From Grifola frondosa (taxonomy: Eukaryota > Basidiomycota > Agaricomycetes > Polyporales > Grifolaceae), in NCBI GenBank assembly GCA_001683735.1, contig LUGG01000011.1:1612001-1676000 (forward strand): DNA of 64,000 nt. The letters run 5' to 3'. Below the pieces are notes generated by a model. It was not told where the DNA came from and ran no database searches. It saw nothing but the letters and a program-made list of their open reading frames with translations. A program made the position numbers and the translations under genes. Position 1 is the stretch's first letter. Each line of letters starts with the position of its first letter. Shown here piece after piece: positions 33,793 to 45,235 of this stretch.

Positions 33793-35626
33793 CTACACAT
33801 CCTCGTGCGGTAGGGTGTCCTCCGATATCGGTTTGTTACCGACAACGTAGAGCTCTTGTTCTTGAGTATCCGCTAACCTGACGAAGCACCTTTGCTTGAG
33901 GAGAATTCGTTGGAGAAAATGAATGCACTCACTTTTGCAGGCGACCAAAGGGGACGAAGGTCCGTCTGCTGTGATCGGAAGCCCCGGACGCCAGCTGAGG
34001 TTCACGAGCGAAGTGTATCGTAGGCTCGGAGGTGGAGCTTACATTTAAGCGACCAATAAGAAGACAATTTATTCATAAAAAATATAGTCATACCTCTGCT
34101 CCGCTCTGGCATGTTGATACAGGTTCATTTGCATCCGATTCCCGCAGATTGCCCTATTTCAGTCCTTAGAATCAGCTTCTCAGTGCAAAAAACAACACAA
34201 GTGTTTACATTGCACAGGCTGGGAGATTGTGCGAAATGAATTTTTGATTATATACCAAATAAATGATACAATACATACCGACTACTGTTGTGAACATCTG
34301 TACGCATGGGCACAGATATTAAGTTGGAGTGAAATGTATAACATGTGCCAGCTACGCACCAAATTCATCGGGTCTTGGTAAGTGCACCGATTCAGCATTA
34401 TAAAGTTCAATGGAACGCCACGCACGCACCATTCAAGTCAAGATACAGTAGGGTCTAATTCAGTGCAAGAGAAGAGTCACTACTGTAAGGATGAGATACG
34501 GAATATGAAACTTACTACTGAGGGTATATAGAACACGATAGCGATCATAAACCAAATAACACCCTATGCATATGAAGTCGGTTTAATTTGTATGTCATGC
34601 AACCAAGGATATATTGAAGGCATACCTGGTGCACCATCAGCTTCATCAAGCTACCAGAACCCTTGTGCAATATTAATCCGACGAGCATGATGATGAGGAC
34701 ACAAACGTCCGTGGCAAAAGCGACAACGATGGGAAGTTTCCTACTTGATGTGTTGATCTCAATGCAGGAGCGGAGCGCAGGATCCCAGACAGAGTGGATA
34801 CCCTAGAGATCACCAGCGATGAGAAAAGCACATGCGTTTGAATGTAGTGTCTACCGGCACAACTCCTTTAATTGTAATATCAATACTGTCCACTAGGAAA
34901 AGGTAAAACGTACGCACCGTATATCATCGCTGCCACATCAAAGAGATATATGCATATGACAAGCACTGTTACATACTTGTGCCGATTCCAAATGGCAATA
35001 CTGATGGATGATGAGCAGACATAGGCGAAGGAGTGAGATCAACCTACGTTCGAAGAGCAATCAAAAAAGAAACGAGGCAGACGGATAGATAGCCAAGGGC
35101 CTATAGAATATCGCGTTAAAAGTGTATAATCGTGATGGATCATACGAGAGTCACCAGCATTGCGCGAAATGACGCCTGCAAGAAGAAGAGGTCAAGGAAG
35201 CTCTCAGAACACATAGAAAGCAGCTACGTACGTCACAGTTAAATTGCGTTGTCAGACTCTGGGCGATGAAAGTCCCGATAGCGACGCCAAGCATTGAAAG
35301 TCGAGAAACTACGCATACCTATACGATGCATTAATAATTTCACCCCAAGATATATCGGTAAAACTCACAAGCATAGGCCATTTCAGGTCCATCTGGCGGG
35401 TGATTATTCTCCACTCGAACCCCAGCGTGGTGATCCATTCCCACCTGGTCGATATGAGCTACATCTCATGAAGGATAATATCCGAACTCACAGAAAAATG
35501 GAGCCAAAGACCCAGCTCATTGTTCCCAGAGCAGCTAAGTAGAATGTTAGTTGAAATGGTTATACGAGGCACGCAAGACACACCGTAGTTGTCCGCTATC
35601 ACAGAGGGATCTTGCCAATTCGTCAT
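33793..35626 (-). CDS. Basidiomycete multi-pass (about 7-TM) membrane protein TM3
   Basis: Most complete copy besides TM1. Start codon complement at 35624-35626 (MTNWQDPSVIADNYG). Then EWITTLGFEWRIITRQMD, a helix with LGVAIGTFIAQSLTTQF, SIAIWNRHKYVTVLVICIY and DVAAMIYG, the exon FATDVCVLIIMLVGL with GSGSLMKL, GVIWFMIAIVFYIPSV, LYLDLN/DPMNL, and a C-terminal exon ending EDTLPHEDV at 33793. Exon joins were matched to TM1 by motif only. Function unknown. TM2 and TM4 are broken relatives of this gene. Confidence 0.65.
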
Positions 35627-37749
35627 TGTTCCTTTGATGGGGGTCTTCTCTTTCAAAGCTCTGAATCCTGATCGTGTCGACTCGAATTCATATGGGGCGT
35701 ATTTGTATATTCACTTGGCGCTAAAGAAACTGATAAGCCCAAGTTAAACGTCCATACTCGGCTTCTACGTCTAGTTAGATCAGTTTTCGTTCATTTTTGT
35801 ATTATGCCGATGTCAATGATGTGGCCTGCTACGTGATATGATCGCAAGACATCAGTGCCACTGCGATGGGTCATCGTGCCGAGCCTTGGGCGCTAGTGAA
35901 ACTAGGAAAAACTCCAGAATATACTTATCAGTATCATGTACTATTGATAATGCGCCCGTGTTATCTATCTGTTGAAGAATGATCGGAACAGGATTAAGAT
36001 GCATGAGTAAGACTGAACACGATATCATCCAAATCAGGGTTGCGTACAGGACTAAACCGTATGATTTGTTCATGAATTCAATGGCAATCGAATTCTGTTG
36101 GATTTAGTCAGTCAGAGTGTGATCTGATTGGCAAACCTAGAACCATGGCCATTAAGTTTGGAGTTCAAATATACAGTCTCAAAAGTTTCTGTGATGAAGC
36201 CGACTGTACGCACGTACAAGATGAAAGAATTAATAGAACGATCAGCCGCGCCCGGAGCGTGTGCTGCACACTCGTGTGGAATGGGGTTGCTCCGTCGAGC
36301 GCAGGCTAGAACAGGAAGTCCACAGATGGCTAATAGATTGAAATTCACTCACAGCGAAGATTGAAAGCCTCTCATGACAGACTTAGCCACGACAGTGCCG
36401 CCAGATTTTATGGAGCCGATAATTCGTCAAGATGGCCGCATGATGGGACTACTAGGTTCAGGGGTGAGCACAGCAGTGTGATGTGAATGCCGGCGAATGT
36501 TGCGACTTGATGAACAGCGAGAGAGGAGGTTAGCGCGAGACGATGGTGAATATGATGCTCGAGCGGCATGAACGCATCTGACACCGAGGGACGGTCAATA
36601 AAGTTCAATATCCGATATCAATATAAATTACACAAATTTTGTAGGATCGTGTTGGGATCCTGCCAGGTTGTCATAGTCAGCTGAGATTCTAGGGAGACAA
36701 GACTGCTGCTCATGCGTGAAGACCTCGTTGTCTATATCTTCATGTCAAGTTCGTCATCAGCGCATCAATATGACGATCATTCAGTAGCCAAAAAGTAAGA
36801 GATTATTTTATCGAAGATACTAAACCCACCTGCAAAATTTGATTTCACGTCGTTAATGTACAACATGTACAGCAACTTCCCACACTAAATAATGTTTCTA
36901 CACTCTTGTGACTCATCTGCAGCGATGTCAATTGGTGCCTTTGTTGGAAATATGAGAACAAACCTCGGAGCTAGTAGAACCAAATGAATGCATCGAAACT
37001 GCAGATTCTGTTCAACTTACTGATATCATATCATTCGTAATAACGTCGAAGTTCGAATAGGCAGAAGATTTTGCATTGATTTGTATTTTTAAATACAACC
37101 CCGTTTGATTCTGTTAAGGAAGGCGGCGGCGGAGGTAGCGGTGGTGGATTGCTTCCGACGGTCAAATCGGACACAGCTATCATTAATATTAGCCTAGCCA
37201 TTCTGGCGAGATTCAAATTCATACTCCGTCGTGGCACTCCTCTTGTTCGCCCGAACGGCTGGACAAATTGAATGTGCTTTACCTTGGTCGACCCGTGGGA
37301 ATTCGCACTTCGAGAAAACACAACTACTAGGTTCAAAGGTGAGCATTACAGCAGTGTGATATCGCAGCAGTATGATGCAGATGCCGGCTCACGAAATTTT
37401 GCGACATCGAATGTTGCGACCAAATGAAAAGCCAGAGAGGACGTTAGCGCGCGACGACGACGCTCGAGCGGCTTGCTATCCGCCGGTATTGATATTGAAT
37501 ATCGAACTTTATTAACCTTCTCTACTAGAACTCGTTCATGCCGCGTGATCGGATACGAGAAATAGATACTTATTTGGTGGTGTTTGTCCGGTCGATGATC
37601 GGTTTAGTACCAACAATGTGACCGCCAACAATATGGCTTGGGATCCGTCGCGGTGCCGTCGACTTCGACGGGCATCATTCAGCGCTGGAGAAGTCAGTAC
37701 CCGTGCTGTACGTACCCCTCCCCCACTCGGTTTCCACTTCTACTTTGCC
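35627..37749. other. 7-TM upstream region, direct repeats and MFS2 upstream
   Basis: About 35627-36625 is the third copy of the 7-TM upstream sequence. A block of about 180 bases (CTACTAGGTTCA ... GAGCGGC ...) occurs at 36446-36625 and again at 37320-37510, flanking about 690 bases (36626-37319) absent from copy 1. That insert has a GGCGGCGGC-rich patch near 37125 but no gene or clear transposon ends. Confidence 0.5.
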
Positions 37750-39784
37750 ATGCCATCTCACACAAGCGCAAGTCACTGAGAGTGAATCTCGCGGCTTTGC
37801 CTTCTGGACGACATTCGTCGCCATTTGCTCCTCGGTCGCCCTCTTCGCGTTGGAGCTCACGTCGGTATCGACTGCTCTTCCCACCGTCGTTAGCGACCTA
37901 CATGCTCGAGATTTCGTGTGGGCAGGATCATCCCATGTCATTGCATCGACCGCATTTATTCCGCTCACTAGAAGCCTCTCTCAAAAATTTGGTCGTAAGC
38001 CTATATTAATTGGTGCCATCGTCATTTTGGGCATTGGAAGTGCGGTATGCAGCGCAGCCCACAGCGATACCAGGCTCATCATTGGCCGAACAATCCAAGG
38101 CGTCGGTGGTGGCGGAATTGTCTCACTCACTGAGATGCTGTTGACTTAGTACCCTTGCGTGATCGCGGTTTGTTATTTGGATTGATAGGACTGGGAGTAT
38201 TCCAATATTTTAGCTCATATTTTATAAAGCAAGCGGAGCAGGACGTTCAGCATTGCCTGTGCAGTCGGCCCAATTATCGGTGGAAGTCTCACATCCTCAG
38301 GAACGTGGCGCTGGTTAGCTTTTCTGTAAGCAATCTCCTGCAATCTCTTATCCTTTACACTAAACTTCAAGAGCAGACCTAAATCTCCCGATTTGTTGTG
38401 TCTGCATCATCCTTTTGACTTTCTTCTTGCGTTTGAAGGCACCAGAGTTGTCGTTTGATCAGAAATTGGCACTTGTTGACTGGACGTAAGTAGCGACTTT
38501 ACCAAAGGAGATGGTGATGTTGATCCTCCACAGCGGAAACTTCATGGTAATAGGCTGCACCACTGCTTGTGCGATCGCTTTGGCATGGGGTGGTGTTGAG
38601 TTCCCTTGGCCCATGGCAAAAGCGTTGGCTCCAATGTGCGTTGGGTTAAATTGGGTTGTTCGTGTTCCTCGTCTATGAAGAACGTTGGGCAAGTGAACTG
38701 ATTGTAAGTATCCTTCTTGCATATTCAAAATATCTAATTCTCGTGTGTTGTATCGAAGATTCCATTCAAACTTATATCCGACCGCACCAGTGCAAGCGGA
38801 TGGGTCAGCTGAAGGGCGACTATTAGCCATGCTGATTTTAATTTAGATATTTGCAAGATTTTTTCTCGGCAGTTATTGCGCTCGCCGTGACGTGTAAGTC
38901 TGTTTTGCTCTTCGATTATTGTGTCAACTCATACTGCTTCCAGATTATACACCCGTATATTTCCAAGCCTCTAAGGGATCTTCGGCTCTCAAATCTGGGA
39001 TCCAAAACCTCGGGTTTGCGTGTATCGCGCCAGCATCCATTGTCGGCGGCGTCATTGTGGCAGTCTTTCAAAAATACTGTCCGATCCTATGGCTTGCATG
39101 GGCTCTGGCTATTGTCGGCATGTCCTTGTTCACCACGGTCACTGCTGATATTCCAACGGGGGTGATGATTGGGTTTAGCGTCATCCTAGGCTGTGGGATC
39201 GGGTAAGCCTACTTCATGCTAATCTATACCTGCCATTGATACCCTAGTGCAGAGTTGTATATGCTATTGCACAGTTCCCTGTGCAGGCGCCGCAACCAGT
39301 CACAGAGAATGCACGGTCCATGGCACTATTTGGGTTCGTCCATTCGTTCGCTTCGGTAAATATTACTTTGCTATTTCATTCGTGGTACAAGTGCTTGTAT
39401 TAATGCCGTGACTTTCGCACTCAGATTTGGGGAATCGCCATGGGTGATGCTATCATTCAGAACGAGCTGAGCCGCCGTCTTCCGCCCGCATTCCTCGTCC
39501 AATTTCCCGGAGGCGTTCCACTCGCGTATGCAGTTATACCGCAAATTGGAAAACTCGAGGAGCCCCTCGCGGGCCAGGTTCGTGCTGCATTCGGAGCTGC
39601 TGTCGCAGTGTTATGGAAGGCGCTGACGGACGTTGCGAGGGCGGGCTTTATCGCGTCCTTGTTCATGTGCGAGATACCGATGCCTACAACAATTGATGAC
39701 AATTGGGACTTGTCAGATGATAAGAAGAGGTCGTTGGTCGCTCAGGATACTGCAGGTGCTGGGATTGGAGCGGCTGAGCGATAA
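37750..39784 (+). pseudogene. MFS transporter 2, pseudogene of MFS1
   Basis: Same exon order as MFS1 from ATG 37750. A 4-base deletion near 38142 turns LLGDLVPL into LLT plus a TAG stop. The following intron donor GTAAGT of MFS1 is GGGAGT here (about 38192), so two independent lesions lie within 60 bases. Downstream exons remain well preserved, and at VPLAYAVIP the frame is better than in MFS1. The tail ends GAAER at 39782-39784. Confidence 0.85.
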
Positions 39785-40388
39785 TTTAGTCATCCTGATT
39801 ATGTTCATCCTTCGTTCTTTCAACATGTTGCCTTTGCATCTCGTAACACAGATGTTATCTCATGCTCGGGCACCTGCCGTAAATTAGTATCATGATTATC
39901 ATGATACTGTCAGACATTCGAATAACTGTGCACAAACGACTACAAATTCGAACTGCTGGCTCCTTTTGTATGCCGTTCATCTCGTACAGCAATGGCGATA
40001 CGCTATCCCGTGGTTCCTGGAGTTCAATCCGATTCCAAAAATAATATTCTTTGGCCAATATCAGACCATTAAATTGAGCCCAAAACTGCTATAGCGTCTT
40101 AGGGAAGGAATAGCCGTAATGCGAAAGTTATTTACTTCAAATTTTTGGAAGTCTCAATATCATGCATTATATATTCGAATATTTCGAGGCTAGTCTCAGA
40201 TCTCATCTAGATGGTGATAGGGACAAACTTGAATGAACCGAAAGATGAGGTACTTGACAAAGTTTGGCCGGCTGGTAGAGGCTGGTGCCAAATTTGAGTG
40301 CAGCACGGAGAGAGATCGGAAATTCGGCCTAAAATGGACCTAAGGACTGACGGCGTTTGCGCATCTGATAGTAGCATCTACAATTCAC
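39785..40388. other. MFS2 3' flank (duplicated)
   Basis: Copy of 9970-10558. No gene. Confidence 0.55.
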
Positions 40389-41450
40389 GACCTGGATACG
40401 GGTGTTTTAGTTTCGACCAATCATGAAGAGAAAGACACACATGGTGACATCAACGCCATGCAGCACAAAATCCTGCGCGACATCGTGGGTTGAAGAAGAT
40501 GGTTTGTTGTAGCGATGGCTATATTCACCAGTGCCGCTTACCCGAATTGCCAGCACCAACGATGAGGACTTCCTTGCCAACGTGATCCTTCGCCGAACGG
40601 AAGCCGATAGAATGCATGACTTCCCCAAGAAACATGTCCTAATATTGAGTCAGAAAATCTCAATTAATCGAGGGGTACAGGAACACGGACCCTCCCTGGT
40701 ATATTCGGCATGTTTGGTACGCCTCCACCCAAACCGTTAACGAACACGCTGTGTTTCACACATAGTGACCGCTCAGATCCATCTTCACGGGTGGTGGAAA
40801 CCTGCCAATGCTCGTCGACATTATTCCAGCGCGCTTGTGTGATGTTGCTCGACGTCCAGATGTTCAGTTGCAGGGATGAGCGTAGGCCTCAAGCCAGTCC
40901 CCTAACTTCATTACATAAAACATGATGAAAGCCCTCTATCCTCTTGAAGTTCATTTACCTTCGAGCTGTGCGTGTACACAGGCCACGTAGAACTTAGAAG
41001 GATACCTAGCAAAGCATCAGCGTCAGAATGTCTTGGAATGCGAGAAATCTACTCACAAAAGGAAGGGAAGTTGATCATACCCTGTCAAGATATGTCAGAG
41101 ACAGATAGAGTACAAGATATAGTGGCTCACAGACGGTGTCGTGTAAGCATAGAGACGTGTAACGATTTCGCTACTATAACGCTAGTCGTAGAAAATTCTA
41201 TGCAGATTATGTTGCATACATATGTTATCTCCAACACATGGTAGTTTTTCCACTACCAGTGTCGGTATGTGGAGATTACCGAGGTTTGCGGCGAGTTCCG
41301 TTACTCTCCCGAGCAGCGAGATAAGCATTTATGAAGAGAGGTGTCTGCAGGCACAGAAGGATGTAGTTTGTTCAGCATATGAACATAAGTCTAGTCATAG
41401 GTACGCTTCTGCAAGCGTAACACAGTCAGCAGAGTGTGAAGCGGTGAGTA
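40389..41450 (-). pseudogene. FMO-2, truncated and internally deleted
   Basis: 40390-41299 matches the middle of FMO-1 (15672-16570), including the NADPH-site and LGDWLEA region equivalents. At 41299/41300 it jumps to the FMO 5' end as found in FMO-3 (27762 onward), skipping about 500 bases. The C-terminal third is missing because 40388 joins the MFS2 duplication. Confidence 0.8.
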
Positions 41451-42229
41451 GTGAGTCCGAGAACTTAAGATGTCGACAAAAAGTTGTTTTTTATGCCATT
41501 TTACGGCCCTGGGCTAAGCCCATAGAAGCGGAAAGATACAAGCGAATCTGAGCATGTGTCGTCCTTCACGTAAAGTGTGAGCAAGAGCCGCATGGACGAT
41601 AAGTAACTTGCCATGACTTACATCTGATGCTATCGACGGCGGCATTGGACGGGCTAATTGCCTTGGCAATAGCATATTTACATTATTCTTCGCGAGAAGG
41701 CACACATACAATACGCGATCAGTGGAGGGTTAGATTCTCGCGTAAGCCTACTTTTCCTGCGTCTGGGAGTCGTTGTAAGCGAGAAGATGCTTAATAGGTG
41801 TCAAAAACAGTCTGCTGTTTTAAAATAGCGCCGATGGAACACGAACTAAGGCCTGACAGCGATGCGTAAGCCCAGAAACATAACTGAGGGACATGCAGTG
41901 CGCATTGGGCGGAGATGCTACTGCCAGCACTGGCAATGTATACGCTTATTTACATATGTGGGCGTCGCCGTGTCGTTATCATTTAATCGAGGAATCAATT
42001 TTTTTAGACAAGCCCTGCCCATGCATAAGGAAATCATACTGATATCCGTCTTCGCCAGCGAACCAGCTGATCACCTCGCCGTCTCATACTATCCTTCTCA
42101 GGGGCCGGGACATGCAAATCTGTGCAGATACAACCATCCACCCTTCGTATTTATTTGTCTCCGCGTATCATATAATATCAAATGGATTTGAGAAAGTGCA
42201 CACAATCTACTCAGAATCGACCGGCGATT
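41300..42229. repeat. Duplicated FMO-upstream segment, copy 2
   Basis: Copy of 27762-28720 in the same orientation, ending at ACCGGCGATT. Contains the same open frame (HKEIILISVF) as copy 1, here at about 42021-42191 and shortened. Confidence 0.8.
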
Positions 42230-42460
42230 CGCTGTAAGAAGCTACAGGGTCCGATCTACCAATGATCATTCTTGCAACTAACAAATAATTTATATCGCAT
42301 CCTCTGAAAGATAAGCGGTTATTGGTACTGATGAAAGCGGTGAACTCGGAGTTTGGAACGTCATGAGACTCGAATGACAACACTTAAAGCCTGAAAGTCA
42401 TAGCTTGCTTGTTAGTATTTTGTAACAACTGTCTGGCAGTCACTGTTAGGATTGGAAAAC
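42230..42460. other. Spacer before MBL2
   Basis: Unique sequence between the duplicated segment and the MBL2 start. Probably the MBL2 promoter. Confidence 0.4.
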
Positions 42461-43435
42461 ATGACACAGACCGATGCCGCCATTCCCCTACCCAATCCGG
42501 AGCCCAATCAGGCGTATATCCATGTGTCCGCACTGGAGGCGGGTATGATCCACCTTCCCTCCGTCTCTTCGCAGCGGGGGCCGCTGCAAGTGAGATCAGT
42601 ATCTGTCCCTCCCTCGCTTTCTCCTTGCGCCATTCCAGTTCCAACACCCATCTTGTCTTCGACCTCGGCCTTCGCCCTGACACAGAGAGTCACCCACCAG
42701 CGGTGAAAGCGGTCATCGAAAAAATGGACTCCGGTTTCCGTCCCCCAGAGCGTTGACGAGTCTCTGAAGAAGGGCGGCCTTGACCCTGCTGACGTGAAGA
42801 CCATTATCCTCAGTCATCTCCACTTTGATCAGTATGTGACAGTCTCTCAATGTGCGATATACTCTCACCTTGCCTCGTCTCCTTGCAGTACGGGCGATGC
42901 CACTGCCTTCCCCAACGCCACATTTGTTGTCGGCGAAGGCAGCGCGGAGCTGCTTGAGCACGGGTTCCCATCCAACCCCACGTCCGACATTCTGCAGTCC
43001 GTGGTCCCCGCCGAGCGCACACGCTTTCTCACAGCGGCCGACTTTAACTTGTCCATTGGGCCGTTCCCCCGCGCATATGACTACTTCGGAGACGGCAGCC
43101 TTTACATCGTGGACGCAATGGGCCACCTCGCAGGGCATATCAATGTGCTTGCGCGTACGTCCGCAGACGGTTCGTGGATCTACCTCGGTGGAGACACAGC
43201 CCACGATGTGCGCATGTTGACGGGAGAGCGCGAGGTGGCGTTCATGATTGACCCGGCTGGATATATGCACTGCGCGCACGCAAACAAGGATCAGGCGGTC
43301 GAACATATTCGGAGGGTAGGCATGTTGCTGGACGTACCAAAGGTCCACGTGCTACTCGCGCATGATTGGGAGTGGTACGAGAAGAATAAAGGAGGTGATG
43401 CCTTCCTTCCTGGTGTGATCCCTCCAAAGCTATGA
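42461..43435 (+). CDS. Metallo-beta-lactamase-fold hydrolase MBL2 (two frameshifts)
   Basis: Paralogue of MBL1 in opposite orientation, ATG 42461 (MTQTDAAIPLP), intron 42832-42888, stop at 43433-43435. The metal motif HLHFDH across the intron, GHLAGH, GDTAHD and AHDWEW are all kept. Compared with MBL1 one C is missing near 42557 and one A is extra near 42719-42724. Both are in short homopolymers and together cancel in length. Without them the protein would be full length. Either a recent pseudogene or an intact gene with two consensus errors. Confidence 0.82.
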
Positions 43436-43510
43436 AGGAGTCGAACCGCTTGGTGAGAGTTGACATTAGAAGATTAGCCCGATGTCATTAGCCCACACGT
43501 CGTTTCATTT

Positions 43511-43786
43511 ATGCGAGCAATGGTACGAAGCGAAATAGTGATCCATGCAATGGCTGCTGAAGCCAGAGGCCGATGCACGGATTGCACCAAATGTTATGCT
43601 CGTCCATTGTGCGTTACTGACGGTGAACCATGCTCACTGGACATCAAGACTAGCGGCAGATCTAAAGGGGATTCAGAAGAGGAACATGAGAATAAAGATT
43701 TGAATCTTCGACAAGAGCTACAGTTGCAATATCTCGACGAATGCCATCGAGAACGAGATTCAAAAGCGCCTTCGTGCCTGACCTGA
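43511..43786 (+). CDS. Small hypothetical ORF
   Basis: 91 codons with ATG start, unrecognised. It contains a CTDCTKC cluster and an acidic, charged C-terminal half. No introns needed and no homologue in the window. It may be chance. Confidence 0.2.
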   Translation: MRAMVRSEIVIHAMAAEARGRCTDCTKCYARPLCVTDGEPCSLDIKTSGRSKGDSEEEHENKDLNLRQELQLQYLDECHRERDSKAPSCLT

Positions 43787-44097
43787 TTTTCGATAACATC
43801 AAAATACAGCTGCCTCGTACATCAGATGAAAGGCTGCTAATACGACTCGACGTACAACCTTATCCACTGAGTAAGTATTGTAGACAATGTGCCCTGAAGG
43901 CTTGATTTTAATGGCGAACCGGATCGTGGTTCAGAAGAATCGTGGCAAAACCACAATACTACGATAAAACACTGTAAGGAATTTCGTCAGCATTAGACTG
44001 ACACAAAGTACTCATGTCGACGCACATGAGAGGAGAATCTGCAATCCACACCAACATAATCATACATGCATCTCTTTTCTTCTTCGCGTCCTTTCGC
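43787..44097. other. 3' spacer before HEM13
   Basis: No feature seen. Lies at the border between the accessory region and the conserved block. Confidence 0.45.
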
Positions 44098-45235
44098 TTA
44101 AATCCAATCCTTCGGGTTCCTCAAGACCGACATCAACTTTCCCTCCTCGGTATCCGGATCCGAACCTAGCTCCGACATGTACTCCCATCTCGCCGTCTCC
44201 GGAAGACTCATAAGTATACTCTCAACTCGCGCTCCAGGCGTCATCAAACCGAACTTCGTCCCGCGGTCATACACCAGGTTGAACTCGACATACCGCCCCC
44301 TCCGGAGAAGCTGCCAGCGCCGCGCATGTTCGTCGCTCGGCGTATGCGCCCGGCGGGCTAAGATCGGGATGTATGAGGGCACGAACGCGTTGCCCACGTC
44401 CTTGATGAATGCGAAGATCTCTTCCTGCGTCTTCGGGCGCGCGGCGCCGGGCTCGAAACGTTTGTGCGGCTCGTCAGAGAGATCGTCAAAGAACACTCCA
44501 CCGATGCCGCGCGATTCCGAGCGATGCGTAATGTAAAAGTACTCGTCGCACCACTTTTTGAATGTTGGATACACCGCCGCGCCGTGCGGATCGCACGCCC
44601 CTCCTTAGAGTCTTATGAAAGTGTATCGCGTCTTCCTCATACAGGTACGATGGTGTGAGATCGCCTCCGCCACCAAACCACCACGCGACGACCTTTCCCT
44701 GCTTCCCTTCCTCCTCGGGCGGCTCCGTGATCTCGAAGTAGCGATAGTTGGCGTGCACAGTGGGAGCGTGTGGGTTGCGCGGGTGAATGACGAGACTGAT
44801 CCCCGCAGCAAAGAAGGGAACGCTCTTTTGAATGTCGGGAATGGAACTATGATCCGCGCGCATCTGCTTGATTGCGGGCGGGGGCAGCATACCGTGCACA
44901 ACGGAGACGTTCACCCCGCCCTTTTCGAGTATAGTGTTCTGCGCTTCGGCGCCAGTGTAGGACGGCGGGACACCGAAGACGCAAGACCGCCCACTCCCGC
45001 CCTCAGAGCGGAGCCAGGTGTCGCGCTTGAATGGAGGGGCATTCGGGTCGAGTTTCTCGAAGGCGCCGACGATCTCGTCCTGCAGACTTAAAACGTACTC
45101 TTCCATTCGCTTGCGCATGGGCTTCGTCGAGGGGGCTGTCATGGCTGTTGTGCTGGTGGTGAAGATGAAAGATGCTGGATGGGAAGTGAGGGGCGTGGTG
45201 GAGGTTTTTACCAGCGACACGCCGTCCGGATCCAT
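44098..45235 (-). CDS. HEM13: Coproporphyrinogen III oxidase
   Basis: Oxygen-dependent oxidative decarboxylation of coproporphyrinogen III to protoporphyrinogen IX in heme synthesis. It starts at ATG 45235, or at an inner ATG near 45142 ([17 protein letters not shown]), which matches fungal N-termini better; the extra segment could be a targeting extension. Signatures: [19 protein letters not shown] near 44670, then [18 protein letters not shown] and GVFFDDLS near 44490. The C-terminus RNPKDWI ends at TAA 44098-44100. No introns. One extra base in the C run at 44598-44601 (G on the coding strand) breaks the frame between HKTL and [13 protein letters not shown]. Because the gene is essential this is more likely a consensus error. 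Confidence 0.95.

Larger units (their letters stand above)
35440..40388. repeat. Segmental duplication, copy 2
   Basis: Direct copy of 6051-10558, with breakpoints at CCACCTGGTCGA and AATTCAC. Here the left end continues into an intact TM3, whereas in copy 1 it abuts P450 B. On the right it abuts FMO-2. Confidence 0.85.

Noticed and set aside
36626..37319. Possible LTR element (direct repeats around unique DNA)
   Set aside because: No TG/CA ends, primer-binding site, polypurine tract or gag/pol coding found; kept only as a repeat observation.
42713..43348. 211-codon open frame on the minus strand opposite MBL2
   Set aside because: Antisense shadow of a conserved hydrolase with metal motifs; the same shadow appears opposite MBL1 at 29227-29766.
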